This document shows, one piece after another, positions 16,537-24,777 of a stretch of DNA of 64,000 bases. The notes beneath the pieces were generated by a model that saw nothing but the letters and a program-made list of their open reading frames with translations, made no database searches and was not told where the DNA came from. The stretch lies in NCBI RefSeq assembly GCF_026967795.1, contig NZ_JAPVBH010000001.1:124001-188000 (forward strand), given 5' to 3'. This stretch comes from Modestobacter sp. VKM Ac-2986. GTDB lineage: Bacteria > Actinomycetota > Actinomycetes > Mycobacteriales > Geodermatophilaceae. Position 1 is the stretch's first letter; each line of letters opens with the position of its first letter. The translations under genes and the position numbers were made by a program.

Positions 16537-17277
16537 TCACCGACCGCCGACGGAGACCTCGAACTCGACCTGGCTGACGTCGGGCCGCAACCGGGAGAAG
16601 GAGTGCACCAGCGGGTGGCCGCTGCGGTCGCGCACGGTGGTGCGCACGACCAGCAGCGGGGAGCCGGTGGTCACGTCCAGGACGCCGGCCTCGTCGGCCG
16701 CCGCGGTCCCGACGTCGACCATGATCCGGGCGTGCGCCAGGTCGGCCTCGTACTCCCGGCGCAGGAACTCGTACAGCGAGCCGTGCCCGAAGTCCTCGGT
16801 CGCCGCCTTCGGGTAGCGGGAGGCGGGCAGGAAGCTGCGGACGACGTGGTTGGGCAGCCCGTCGACGCTGCGCAGCCGGACCAGCTCCACGACGTCCTCG
16901 GCCGGCCCCATCGACAGCTCGGCGGCGATCGCGGGCGCGGCCGGCACCACCCGCTGGGTCAGCACGGTGGTGCCCACCTGCGCGCCCTGCTCGGTCATCA
17001 CCGAGTGGAAGCCGGCGATCCGGTGCACGAAGCTCTCGCGGTACTCGTGCCGGATCCCGGGCCGGCTGACGAAGGTGCCGCGGCCCTGTTCACGCACCAG
17101 GTGCCCGTCGGCCACCAGCCCGTCGACCGCGCGGCGCAGGGTGATCCGGCTGACGCCGTACTCGGCGCACAGCACCGGCTCGGGAGGGAGCAGGGTGTGC
17201 TCGGGCAGCGCCGAGGCACGACGCCGCAGCGCCTCGCGCACGGCGAGGTACTTGGGTCCCCCTTCGGAGCTCGACAC
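16537..17277 (-). CDS. GntR-family (HutC/UTRA) transcriptional regulator
   Basis: About 246 residues from GTG at 17277 (VSSSEGGPKYLAVREAL); a TTG at 17286 is an alternative. Residues ~8-75 are a GntR winged helix (LPPEPVLCAEYGVSRITLRRAVDGLVADG then LVREQGRGTFVSRP). Residues ~85-240 are a UTRA effector domain (SVMTEQGAQVGTTVLTQRVVP; EDVVELVRLRSVDGLPNHVVRSFLP; GSPLLVVRTTVRDRSGHPLVHSFSRLRPD). HutC-type regulators typically bind sugar-phosphate or small carbon metabolites. It is divergent from a 6-phosphofructokinase gene and two palindromes lie in the shared spacer, so autoregulation plus control of pfkA is a reasonable inference. Confidence 0.9.
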   Translation of the reverse strand: MSSSEGGPKYLAVREALRRRASALPEHTLLPPEPVLCAEYGVSRITLRRAVDGLVADGHLVREQGRGTFVSRPGIRHEYRESFVHRIAGFHSVMTEQGAQVGTTVLTQRVVPAAPAIAAELSMGPAEDVVELVRLRSVDGLPNHVVRSFLPASRYPKAATEDFGHGSLYEFLRREYEADLAHARIMVDVGTAAADEAGVLDVTTGSPLLVVRTTVRDRSGHPLVHSFSRLRPDVSQVEFEVSVGGR

Positions 17278-17313
17278 GGAGCGCAACGGTACGGCACACG
17301 TCCGGTCGTCAAG

Positions 17314-17325
17314 ACGTCATGACGT
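17314..17325. promoter_or_regulatory. Perfect palindrome in GntR-pfkA spacer
   Basis: ACGTCATGACGT is a perfect 12-bp palindrome in the divergent spacer, about 37 bp from the GntR start and 44 bp from the pfkA start. It is a candidate operator; a second palindrome follows 5 bp later. Confidence 0.5.
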
Positions 17326-17330
17326 ACGGT

Positions 17331-17345
17331 GTGGTCTGGACCACT
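17331..17345. promoter_or_regulatory. GntR/HutC-type operator (TGGTCTGGACCA)
   Basis: gtggtctggaccact contains TGGTCTGGACCA, an interrupted palindrome differing by one base from the DasR/NagR-type operator core TGGTCTAGACCA, which is typical of HutC-family GntR regulators. It lies 23 bp upstream of the pfkA start, just before the ribosome-binding site, so occupancy would block pfkA transcription. Assignment to the adjacent regulator is inference. Confidence 0.65.
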
Positions 17346-17368
17346 GCCTGGCCCGGAGGAGAGAGCTC

Positions 17369-18397
17369 ATGCGCATCGGAGTGCTGACCGGCGGAGGCGA
17401 CTGCCCCGGCCTCAACGCCGTCCTGCGGGCGGTGGTCCGGACGTCGGTGATCGAGTACGGCAGCGAGGTCATCGGCTTCCGCAACGGCTGGCGCGGCCTG
17501 CTCGACGACGAGGCCACCCCGCTCGACATCGGCAAGGTCGACCGGCTGCTCACCCGCGGCGGGACGACGCTGGGCACCATGCGCGCGGCGCCGAAGGCCC
17601 TGCACGACGGGCTGGGCCGCACCCGCGAGGTGCTCGAGTCCCACGGCATCGACGTGCTGATCCCGATCGGCGGCGAGGGCACGCTGACCGCCGCGGCCTG
17701 GCTCGCCGACGAGGGCGTGCCGGTGGTCGGCGTCCCGAAGACGATCGACAACGACATCGACTGCACCGACCTGACGTTCGGGTTCGACACCGCCGTCAGC
17801 ATCGCCACCGACATGATCGACCGGCTGCACACCACCGCCGAGTCCCACCAGCGGGTGCTGCTGGTGGAGGTCATGGGCCGGCACGCCGGCTGGATCGCCA
17901 TGCACGCCGGGATGGCCGCCGGGGCCCACCTGATCCTCATGCCCGAGCAGCCCTTCGACGTCGAGGAGATCTGCCAGCTGATCAGCGCCCGCTTCGACCG
18001 CGGCGACACGCACGTCATCGCGGTGATCAGCGAGGGCGCCACCCCCAAGCCCGGCACCATGGAGCTGCGCGACGGCGGCATCGACGAGTTCGGGCACCGG
18101 CGGTTCACCGGCGTGGCCCAGCAGCTGGGCTGGGAGCTGGAGGCGCGCAGCGGCAAGGAGGTGCGCACCACGGTGCTCGGCCACGTGCAGCGCGGCGGCA
18201 CCCCGACCTCCTTCGACCGGGTGCTGGCCACCCGTTTCGGCATGCACGCCGCCCACGCCGCGCACCGCGGCGACTTCGGCAACATGGTCGCCCTGCACGG
18301 CACCGAGATCGCCCTGGTGCCGCTCAAGGAGGCCGTCGCCCGGCTCAAGACCGTCCCGCCGGACCGTCTCGCCGAGCTCTCCGCCTTCACCGGCTGA
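17369..18397 (+). CDS. pfkA: 6-phosphofructokinase, group III type
   Basis: 342 residues from ATG at 17369 with GGAGGAGAG upstream. Motifs: TGGGDCPGLNAVLRAVV (nucleotide-binding start), IPIGGEGTLTAA, VPKTIDNDIDCTDLTFGFDTA, and VEVMGRHAGWIA. The catalytic TIDND is present. The glycine after the acid in GGEGT together with the Lys in PKTIDND is the combination reported for ATP-dependent Streptomyces-type PFKs rather than PPi-dependent ones, so ATP use is inferred. It converts fructose-6-phosphate to fructose-1,6-bisphosphate. A strong nested hairpin follows the stop. Confidence 0.94.
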   Translation: MRIGVLTGGGDCPGLNAVLRAVVRTSVIEYGSEVIGFRNGWRGLLDDEATPLDIGKVDRLLTRGGTTLGTMRAAPKALHDGLGRTREVLESHGIDVLIPIGGEGTLTAAAWLADEGVPVVGVPKTIDNDIDCTDLTFGFDTAVSIATDMIDRLHTTAESHQRVLLVEVMGRHAGWIAMHAGMAAGAHLILMPEQPFDVEEICQLISARFDRGDTHVIAVISEGATPKPGTMELRDGGIDEFGHRRFTGVAQQLGWELEARSGKEVRTTVLGHVQRGGTPTSFDRVLATRFGMHAAHAAHRGDFGNMVALHGTEIALVPLKEAVARLKTVPPDRLAELSAFTG

Positions 18398-18464
18398 CGG
18401 GGCCCGTCCACGCGCGGTGGGGCCCGGACCGGGCCGGTGACCCCGGGGACCACCTGGTCCTCAC

Positions 18465-18508
18465 GACAGTCGAGCCCTGCCCCCACCTGGGGGCAAAGCT
18501 CGACTGTC
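18465..18508. terminator. Bidirectional terminator between pfkA and metallophosphoesterase gene
   Basis: A nested perfect hairpin: outer 11-bp arms GACAGTCGAGC / GCTCGACTGTC and inner arms TGCCCCC / GGGGGCA. It lies between convergent stops at 18397 and 18529 and can serve both strands. Confidence 0.8.
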
Positions 18509-18528
18509 CGCAGGACACCTCCCGCAGG

Positions 18529-19800
18529 TCAGCGGCGCGGGCGCACCGGCTGGCCGGGCTGGAGCTCGATGACGGTGACCTCCGGGCGGGCGCCGACCCG
18601 CATCGGCGGGCCCCAGTACCCGGCGCCGGTGGTCACGTACAGCTGGGTGGGGCCCTGCTGCGACCAGCCCTCGGTGACCGGCTGGTCCAGCTTCACCAAG
18701 TAGTCGAAGGGCCACAGCTGGCCGCCGTGCGTGTGCCCGGACAGCTGCAGGTCCACCCCGGCCAGCCGCGCCTGCTCGACCTGCACCGGCTGGTGGGCCA
18801 TCAGCACCACCGGGACGGCGTCGTCACGGCCGTCCAGCGCGGCGTCGAGGTCGGCGCCGTGGCCGACCAGCCCGGAGGCGGCCGCCGTCCGGTCGTCGAT
18901 GCCGGCCAGGTCGAAGGTGGCCCCGCCGCGGGTGAGCGCCACCCGCTCGTTGCGCAGCACCTCCACGCCCAGGGTGGGCAGGTGCCGCAGCCAGGCGGCG
19001 GTGTCGACGAAGTACTCGTGGTTGCCGGTCACGAAGAACACGCCCTGGTCGCTGACCAGGTCGCCCAGCGGCGCGACGTCCTCGCGGAGCTCCTCGACCG
19101 AGTCGTCGACCAGGTCACCGACGATCGCCACGACGTCCGGGCGCTGGGCGTTGACCGTCTCCACCACCCGCTCGAACCGCCGCCCGCCGTAGGTGGCGGA
19201 CAGGTGCCCGTCGGAGAAGGTGACGATCCGGAACCCGGCCAGCGCCGGGTCCAGCCGCGGGACGTGGATCGGGATCCGCCGGACGACGGGCGCGGAGTTG
19301 GCGAAGACCGCACCGGTGCCCGCCGTCCCCACCGCCACCGCGCCGGCCCCCACCGCGAGCGTGCGGGCCAGGAACAGCCGCCGCCCCGGATCGGGGACGG
19401 CCGAGCTCCCGGCCGGGGCCGCCGCGACCGGCTCGACAGCGGGGGACTCGACGGCGGCCGGCTCGACGGCGGCCGGCTCGACGGTGGCGGGCCCGGGCAC
19501 CGCCGGGGCCCGCCGGCGCCGCACGGTCTGCACCACCCGGGCCACCAGGCGCACCGGCTCGGTCACCAGGACGGCGAGGAACAGGTAGAACGCCAGCCCG
19601 AGCCAGCTGTAGCCGACCCAGTTCAGCGGGGTGGCCACCGCCAGCGGCACCTGGCCGCGCAGCACCACGGTGAGCACGACCAGGAGCATGAGGCCGGCCA
19701 GCAGCAGGGTCAGCCGCCGCCGGGTGCGCCCAGGGGTGGTCGTGCCGCGGACCAGCCGCCACCAGAGGTAGCCGTGCAGCAGGGCCATGGCCAGCAGCAC
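18529..19800 (-). CDS. Membrane-anchored metallophosphoesterase (YkuE/YaeI-like)
   Basis: 423 residues from GTG at 19800. The frame stays open upstream, and a CTG preceded by GAGGAG near 19840 could add a few residues to the first helix, so the start is uncertain. Residues 1-140 hold about four membrane helices, then a Pro/Ala/Val-rich linker and a Tat-like segment (RRLFLARTLAVGAGAVAVG). The C-terminal ~260 residues are a calcineurin-type phosphoesterase: FSDGHLS (DxH), VGDLVDD, TGNHEY, MAHQP and SGHTHGGQ supply the metal ligands. Related proteins hydrolyse phosphodiesters or UDP-diacylglucosamine-like lipids; the substrate here is unknown. Confidence 0.87.
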   Translation of the reverse strand: MLLAMALLHGYLWWRLVRGTTTPGRTRRRLTLLLAGLMLLVVLTVVLRGQVPLAVATPLNWVGYSWLGLAFYLFLAVLVTEPVRLVARVVQTVRRRRAPAVPGPATVEPAAVEPAAVESPAVEPVAAAPAGSSAVPDPGRRLFLARTLAVGAGAVAVGTAGTGAVFANSAPVVRRIPIHVPRLDPALAGFRIVTFSDGHLSATYGGRRFERVVETVNAQRPDVVAIVGDLVDDSVEELREDVAPLGDLVSDQGVFFVTGNHEYFVDTAAWLRHLPTLGVEVLRNERVALTRGGATFDLAGIDDRTAAASGLVGHGADLDAALDGRDDAVPVVLMAHQPVQVEQARLAGVDLQLSGHTHGGQLWPFDYLVKLDQPVTEGWSQQGPTQLYVTTGAGYWGPPMRVGARPEVTVIELQPGQPVRPRR

Positions 19801-19875
19801 GACCGTGCCGAACCCCAGCAGTCGGATCAGGGACAGCGGGGACTCCTCGGGCGGTGGCGGACGGTCCGCCCGACG

Positions 19876-21456
19876 CTACTTCGTCGCGGCCCGCAGCGCG
19901 GGGCGCAGCTGGGGCCAGCGCACCCAGAACTCCCGCTCGGCCTGCTCGGACCGGGCCTGCTCCAGCGCGTGCAGGCGGCCCCAGGTCCAGGCGTTCTCCC
20001 CGGCGGCGAAGGCCTGCAGCCCCAGCTGGACGCACAGCGGGCGGGTGATGAAGGTGTCCTGCCGGTCGCCGAGCACCTCCTGCACGCCCTTGATCGCGGT
20101 GACCAGCTCCGCGACCGGCCGGCCCAGCACCGGCACCGCGGCCTCGGCGGTGTAGCGCAGCCGCTTGGCGGCCTTGCGGACGTCGTGCAGCGCCTCGTCC
20201 TCGGTGGCGCCCTCGGCCAGCTCGACCGACCGCTGCAGCCGGCGGGTGGTGCGCGCGAGCACCTCGCGCAGCACCTCGTCGGCCGGGCGCACAGCGGTCT
20301 CGGTCAGCGGCGGCTCGGCGACCAGGGCGTCGAGGTCCTCCCGCAGCCGGAGGTAGGCCGCCCCGGAGAGCACCTTGCGGGCCGCCGCGTCACCGGCGGC
20401 CTCGTCCTTGACCGCGGCCTGCTGCAGCCGGGCGGCGACCGGACCGAGCACCAGCTCGACGGGCTGCGCAGCGACCAGCTCGCGCAGGTGGGCCACGGCC
20501 ACCTCGGCGTCCCGGGTGGGCGACAGCGCCGAGCCGACGACGGCCAGCTCCTCGCGCACCGGGTCGGTCTGCGTGCGGTCGAGCACCGGCCGGAAGGCGG
20601 CCAGCGTGCTGCGCAGCCGGCGGCAGGCCACCCGCACCTGGTGCACGCCGTCGGCCTGGCCGGTGCGGACCATCAGGTCGGCGTCGGAGAGCGCCTGGAC
20701 CTGGCTGCGCAGGGCCGCGGCGACCACGTCGCCCGCGGCCGCAGCCGGTGCGCGCCGCTCGCCCTTCCCCTTCTTGCCCTTCTTCCCCTTGTCCTTCTTC
20801 CGCGGCGCCTCGGCGGCCGGTCGCTCCGGCACCAGCGCGGTCAACCGGTCACCGAGCACCCGGGCGAGCTTGGACGGGGAGTCGGCCGGGCGGGCACCGG
20901 CGTCCAGGAGCGCCTCGGCGACGGCCCCGAGCACCGCCTCGTCACCGTCGACCAGCTCCACCTCGACCTCGCGCCACGTGGTGACGACGGCGGCCTCGCC
21001 GGGGCCGGCGGGGTAGGCGGTGCCGGTCACGTGGTCGTCGGCGACCTCGACCAGGACCCGGCCCTCGGCGTCGGCCAGCTCGGTGACCACCCGGCGGGTG
21101 CGCAGCAGCGCGACCTGGGCGGCCGGCGCCTGCCGCACGATGCCCAGGACCGGCTCGAGCACGGCCTTCGGCGGGGTCTTGGCGGCGCGGCCGACCGGGG
21201 AGTGCAGCTCCCGGCGGGCGCCCGCCACGGCCGGCAGCTTCACGTGCCAGCCGGCGTCCGTGCCGCCGGTGCGCCGGCGCAGGGTGACCCGGGCGCGGGC
21301 CAGCCGCAGGTCGGCGGTGTCGTAGTAGGCGGCGTCGAGGTGGTGCTCGACCGGCTCGCGGACCTCGGCCACACCGGGCACCCCGGACAGGTCGGGCAGC
21401 ACGAACGTCTCCTCGACGTCGAACTTCTGCTCGATCTCCAGCTGCACGTCAGCCAT
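19876..21456 (-). CDS. CYTH-CHAD domain protein (polyphosphate-associated)
   Basis: 526 residues from ATG at 21456 with AGGAG eight bases upstream; an in-frame start at 21465 adds three residues. Residues ~1-200 are a CYTH (triphosphate tunnel metalloenzyme) domain with the EIEQK signature at the start and paired Arg/Lys strands (VTLRRRTGG, WHVKLP). A striking lysine/glycine stretch (KKDKGKKGKKGKGERR) at ~220-240 links to a CHAD domain (~250-500), an alpha-helical His-rich/Arg-rich fold (VHQVRVACRRLRSTLAAFRPVLD; LHDVRKAAKRLRYTAEA) that binds polyphosphate. The expected role is polyphosphate binding or triphosphate hydrolysis; it may sit on polyP granules. Confidence 0.92.
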   Translation of the reverse strand: MADVQLEIEQKFDVEETFVLPDLSGVPGVAEVREPVEHHLDAAYYDTADLRLARARVTLRRRTGGTDAGWHVKLPAVAGARRELHSPVGRAAKTPPKAVLEPVLGIVRQAPAAQVALLRTRRVVTELADAEGRVLVEVADDHVTGTAYPAGPGEAAVVTTWREVEVELVDGDEAVLGAVAEALLDAGARPADSPSKLARVLGDRLTALVPERPAAEAPRKKDKGKKGKKGKGERRAPAAAAGDVVAAALRSQVQALSDADLMVRTGQADGVHQVRVACRRLRSTLAAFRPVLDRTQTDPVREELAVVGSALSPTRDAEVAVAHLRELVAAQPVELVLGPVAARLQQAAVKDEAAGDAAARKVLSGAAYLRLREDLDALVAEPPLTETAVRPADEVLREVLARTTRRLQRSVELAEGATEDEALHDVRKAAKRLRYTAEAAVPVLGRPVAELVTAIKGVQEVLGDRQDTFITRPLCVQLGLQAFAAGENAWTWGRLHALEQARSEQAEREFWVRWPQLRPALRAATK

Positions 21457-21529
21457 GGCGTTCACTCCTCGTTCAACTCTGCGTCACCGTTGCGTTGCCC
21501 TCGTCCGGCGTCCGTCCTACAGGACCAAG

Positions 21530-22555
21530 ATGAACACGGCACCGCTGCACGACGGGTCCGCCCCGGCCCGGCACGATGACACCGTGAGCCCCTCCCCGCG
21601 TGTCCCTGCCCGCGTCGCGCTCGCGCTCACCGCTCCGTGGGCCGGGTTCGCCGCCCTCCGGGCGCTCGGTGCCGAGCGGGGCTTCCCGCTGGTGCCGGCA
21701 CTGTCCTTCACCCCGCAGGCGGCGCTGACCTCGGTGCTGCCGCTGACCGCGGCCCTGCTCAGCCGGTCGCGGGGCGTCACCGCACTGGCCGCCGGGTCGG
21801 CCCTCGTGCTCGGCGCCACCGTGCTGCCGAGGGCACGGCCGAGCGCGCCGGTCTCCGACGCCGCCGGGCCGCGACTGCGGGTCGTCTCGCTGAACACGCT
21901 GCACGGCCGCGCCGACGCCGCGACGGTGGTCGCCCTCGTCCGGGAGCACGACGCCGACGTCGTGGCGCTGATGGAGGTCACCCCCGAGGGGGTGACCTCG
22001 CTCGTGGACGCCGGGATCGCCGACCTGCTGCCGCACGGCCACGTGATGCCGGCCGGGCCCGACCAGCCGCCGGGGTCGGGGGGTGCGGTCTGGACCCGGC
22101 TGGAGGTCCAGCAGCGGACGATGGTCCCGGGCCGCTTCGGCCAGCCCGCGGTCCGGCTGACGGTGCCCGGCGCCCTCGACGTCGAGCTCACCGCGGTGCA
22201 CACCCACCCGCCGCTGCAGGGCCCGGCCCGGGTCGCCGACTGGGAGCAGGACCTGCGCGAGCTGCCCGACCCCGAGGACGGAGTCCTGCGGGTGCTCACC
22301 GGCGACTTCAACGCCACGCCCGACCACGCCTCGTTCCGCCGGCTGCTGCGCCACGGCTGGGTCGACGTGGCCCGCGCGACCGGTGCCGGGCTGCGGTCGA
22401 CCTGGTCACCGGTCCGCGGTGGCCGCCCGCGGCTGACGCTGGACCACGTGCTGGTCGACGAGCGGATCACGCCGCAGTGGCTGCAGGTCGTGCACGTGCC
22501 CGGGAGCGACCACCGGGCGCTCGTCGCCGAGATGCGCCTGCCGGCCCTCGCCTGA
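21530..22555 (+). CDS. Endonuclease/exonuclease/phosphatase (EEP) family membrane protein
   Basis: 341 residues from ATG at 21530 with AGGA upstream; GTG at 21584 is an alternative. The first ~95 residues contain two or three hydrophobic helices (VALALTAPWAGFAALRAL, ALTSVLPLTAALL, VTALAAGSALVLGAT). Residues ~115-340 are the EEP fold: VVSLNTLHGRAD, DVVALMEVTP (metal Glu), HTHPP, TGDFNATPDH and the terminal GSDHRALVAE catalytic His block. Such proteins are surface-tethered phosphodiesterases or nucleases; the substrate is not predictable. Divergent from the CYTH-CHAD gene by 73 bp. Confidence 0.88.
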   Translation: MNTAPLHDGSAPARHDDTVSPSPRVPARVALALTAPWAGFAALRALGAERGFPLVPALSFTPQAALTSVLPLTAALLSRSRGVTALAAGSALVLGATVLPRARPSAPVSDAAGPRLRVVSLNTLHGRADAATVVALVREHDADVVALMEVTPEGVTSLVDAGIADLLPHGHVMPAGPDQPPGSGGAVWTRLEVQQRTMVPGRFGQPAVRLTVPGALDVELTAVHTHPPLQGPARVADWEQDLRELPDPEDGVLRVLTGDFNATPDHASFRRLLRHGWVDVARATGAGLRSTWSPVRGGRPRLTLDHVLVDERITPQWLQVVHVPGSDHRALVAEMRLPALA

Positions 22556-22584
22556 CCGACAGGGCCGACGAGGGGGAAGAGTGT

Positions 22585-22619
22585 CCCGGGCGGCGGGTTC
22601 CGCAGCACCGCCGCCCGGG
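22585..22619 (+). terminator. Terminator hairpin after EEP gene
   Basis: A perfect 12-bp inverted repeat (CCCGGGCGGCGG / CCGCCGCCCGGG) with an 11-nt loop begins 30 bp after the stop at 22555. The next gene is convergent, so it may serve both. Confidence 0.7.
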
Positions 22620-22731
22620 CTGCCCCCAGCTTCCCTGCTCGCCCGGAGTCCGCTCGCCAGTTGTGTGACATCTGTGTGAACTCACCCGCGCACCGCCGCG
22701 TCGGTCACCCAGCGCGCCCGGGTCGTACCGG

Positions 22732-22947
22732 TCAGCTGACCTGCACGTCCTCCTGATCGGTGACGGAGACGACGTCGCCGCGGTGGACCTGCCGGCCGCG
22801 GCGGTCCTCGACCTCACCGTTGACCCGCACCTCCCCCGCGGCCAGCACGTCCTTGACCTGGGCGCCGGAGGGCACGGCGTCGACCAGCTTCAGCAGCTGA
22901 CCCAGCCGGATGGACTCCTCGCCGGAGCGGAGCTCGATGGTGCGCAC
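22732..22947 (-). CDS. S4-domain RNA-binding protein (YbcJ-like)
   Basis: 71 residues from ATG at 22947. The entire length is one S4-like fold: IRLGQLLKLVDAVPSGAQVKD, VLAAGEVRVNGEVEDRRGRQV, HRGDVVSVTD. The LAxGEVxVNGxxExRRGRQ block is characteristic of the YbcJ/RNA-binding S4 group, single-domain proteins expected to bind structured RNA or ribosomal particles. It lies 18 bp downstream of the MOSC gene on the same strand and is probably co-transcribed with it. Confidence 0.9.
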   Translation of the reverse strand: MRTIELRSGEESIRLGQLLKLVDAVPSGAQVKDVLAAGEVRVNGEVEDRRGRQVHRGDVVSVTDQEDVQVS

Positions 22948-22965
22948 CCGCCCATCCTCCCCGGC

Positions 22966-23691
22966 TCAGCCCGCGGCGACCTCATCGCCCACCGTGACCG
23001 TGCCCGGCCGGGTGACCAGCGCGCCCACGGCGAGCGCCCCACCGCGTTCCCGGTGGACGGTCTTGAGCACCCCGGTGTCCCGGGCGATCCCGCCGCCCTG
23101 CGGCCGGGTGGTCATCACGCAGCGCGGCACCCGCCGGACGACGTCCAGCTCCGCGGTGCCCACCTGCACGCGCCGGCCCACCAGCTCGTCCTCCCCGGCA
23201 CCGGCCAGGACGAGGTTGGCCCGGAACCGCCGCCGGTCCCAGTCGCCCAGGGTGCCGGTCGACAGCAGCGTCACCCGGGCGTCGGCGTTGTCGTGGAAGG
23301 CGCCGTCGGCCCCGGAGAAGGGGTTCCACCGCCCGCCCTCGTCGTCGACGTCGGCGGGGTCCTCGTAGCGTCGGTCCCCGTGCACCTCGGTGGCCGGCCG
23401 CAGGGTCACCCGGCGACCGGCCCAGTCGGAGAGGACGTCGTCCTCGGCGGTGGTGGTGCCGTCGGGCAGCACCACCTCCGCGGTGCCGTCGGCGCGCAGC
23501 CGGCCGGCGGCGAACAGCAGCTCGGGCACCCGGCGCGCGGTGAGGCCGAAGCCGGTGGTCACGTCGAACAGCGCCCAGCCACGGTCACCGCTCACGCCCT
23601 CGGGCCCGAGGTCGGCCCGCTCCAGGCGCTCGCCCAGCAGCGACTTCACCGGGAACCGCCAGACCTCGAGGACCTCGAGCGGACCGGTCAC
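22966..23691 (-). CDS. MOSC-domain protein
   Basis: 241 residues from GTG at 23691, overlapping the stop of the upstream aldose epimerase gene by 4 bp (GTGA). The N-terminal ~75 residues (LEVLEVWRFPVKSLLGERL, GVSGDRGWALFDV) form the MOSC_N beta-barrel. The following MOSC domain carries the cysteine in VVRRVPRCVMTTRPQGG that would bind molybdenum cofactor sulfur and the region FRANLVLAG. MOSC proteins such as mARC, YcbX and YiiM transfer sulfur or reduce N-hydroxylated compounds with Moco. No redox fusion domain is present. Confidence 0.88.
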   Translation of the reverse strand: MTGPLEVLEVWRFPVKSLLGERLERADLGPEGVSGDRGWALFDVTTGFGLTARRVPELLFAAGRLRADGTAEVVLPDGTTTAEDDVLSDWAGRRVTLRPATEVHGDRRYEDPADVDDEGGRWNPFSGADGAFHDNADARVTLLSTGTLGDWDRRRFRANLVLAGAGEDELVGRRVQVGTAELDVVRRVPRCVMTTRPQGGGIARDTGVLKTVHRERGGALAVGALVTRPGTVTVGDEVAAG

Positions 23692-24623
23692 GCCGGCGTC
23701 CACTCCAGCGTCCAGCTGCCCGACCAGGTCTCCCCCGGCGCCACGACCAGCACGTCCACGTCGTCGGCGAGGGCGTTGGGCGGGCAGGTCATCGGCTCGA
23801 CGGCCACGCTGCGCCGCCGCTGGTCGGCCGGCAGGGTGTCGCCGGTGTAGACCTGCAGCCACGGCCAGGCGCCGTCGACCGCGACGGTCAGCGCACCGGC
23901 CGGGCCGCTGAGCCGGGTGCGCGCCCAGCCGTCGTCGTCGCGCACCAGGTCGGTCACCGCCGTGTCGATCGGGAGGTCCCCGATCCGGCCGATCGCACCG
24001 TCGAAGGGCCGGCTGTCGCCGGTGGGCAGGCCGCCCTCGAGCACCAGGGCGGTGCGGGCCGGCACGGAGAGCTCGGCGGCCGACACGTCACCGGGGGCGT
24101 CCGCGCCGACGGAGAAGTAGGGGTGCATGCCCGCTCCGAAGGGGGCGTCCTGGTCGCCGGCGTTGCGCACCCGCACCGTGACGGTCAGCTGCCCCGGCGC
24201 CAGCGCGTAGTCGACCGCCGCGGCCAGCCGGAAGGGCCAGCCGGTGCGCTGCTCGATCGTCGTCCCGACGGTGACCGCGTCCTCCCGCTGCGCCAGCACC
24301 TCCCACCGCTGGGCGGTGACCAGGCCGTGGACGGCGTTGGGCGAGGCCTCGCTGACCACGTCCAACTGCAGGTCCCGGCCGCGCCAGGACCACTGGCCGC
24401 CACGCAGCCGGTTGGGCCAGGGCAGCAGCACGCCGCCGCGCCGTCCCGCGGGCACGGTGCCGGCGGGGTAGCCGTCGAGCACGGGCCAGTCGCCCACGAC
24501 GAGCTCGCGCAGCCCCCCGCCGCGCAGGTCCACGACCAGCCGGGCGTCGCCGGCGGTCACCTCGGTCTCCAGCGGCTCGGTGCGGGGCCAGAGCTGCTCG
24601 GGCGACGACGGGTCCAGCGACAT
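23688..24623 (-). CDS. Aldose 1-epimerase family protein
   Basis: 311 residues from ATG at 24623 with GGAGG upstream. The galactose-mutarotase fold is recognisable: LLPWPNRLRGGQWSWRGRDLQL, NAVHGLVTAQRW (catalytic HG), PFGAGMHPYFSVG (HPYF His) and a C-terminal VAVEPMTCPPNAL with the catalytic Glu. It interconverts alpha and beta anomers of a hexose or hexose-6-phosphate. First gene of an operon with the MOSC and S4 genes; a parS site lies 58 bp upstream of the start. Confidence 0.92.
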   Translation of the reverse strand: MSLDPSSPEQLWPRTEPLETEVTAGDARLVVDLRGGGLRELVVGDWPVLDGYPAGTVPAGRRGGVLLPWPNRLRGGQWSWRGRDLQLDVVSEASPNAVHGLVTAQRWEVLAQREDAVTVGTTIEQRTGWPFRLAAAVDYALAPGQLTVTVRVRNAGDQDAPFGAGMHPYFSVGADAPGDVSAAELSVPARTALVLEGGLPTGDSRPFDGAIGRIGDLPIDTAVTDLVRDDDGWARTRLSGPAGALTVAVDGAWPWLQVYTGDTLPADQRRRSVAVEPMTCPPNALADDVDVLVVAPGETWSGSWTLEWTPA

Positions 24624-24680
24624 GGGGTCCTCCAGGGGAGACGGCCGGGGAGGACAGCTCACCACAGCCGACCGGCGTCC

Positions 24681-24694
24681 GTTCCACGTGGAAC
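24681..24694. other. parS centromere site
   Basis: GTTCCACGTGGAAC, a perfect 14-bp palindrome identical to the core of the three other sites in this window (48064, 62398, 62433) and one base per arm different from the Streptomyces/Bacillus parS core GTTTCACGTGAAAC. It sits in the spacer between the aldose epimerase and DUF1707 genes and should bind ParB. Confidence 0.88.
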
Positions 24695-24777
24695 GTGCCG
24701 TCAGGTGGTGACAGACGTCAGTGGTCCCGCGGCCGGGTCCGGCACCACACTGAGGACGCCGATCCGAGGAGGACCCC

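Noticed and set aside
17329-21579. A 1416-codon open frame on the plus strand across pfkA, the phosphoesterase and CYTH-CHAD genes
   Set aside because: Overlaps recognised genes in other frames, translation is His/Gln/Arg-rich nonsense.
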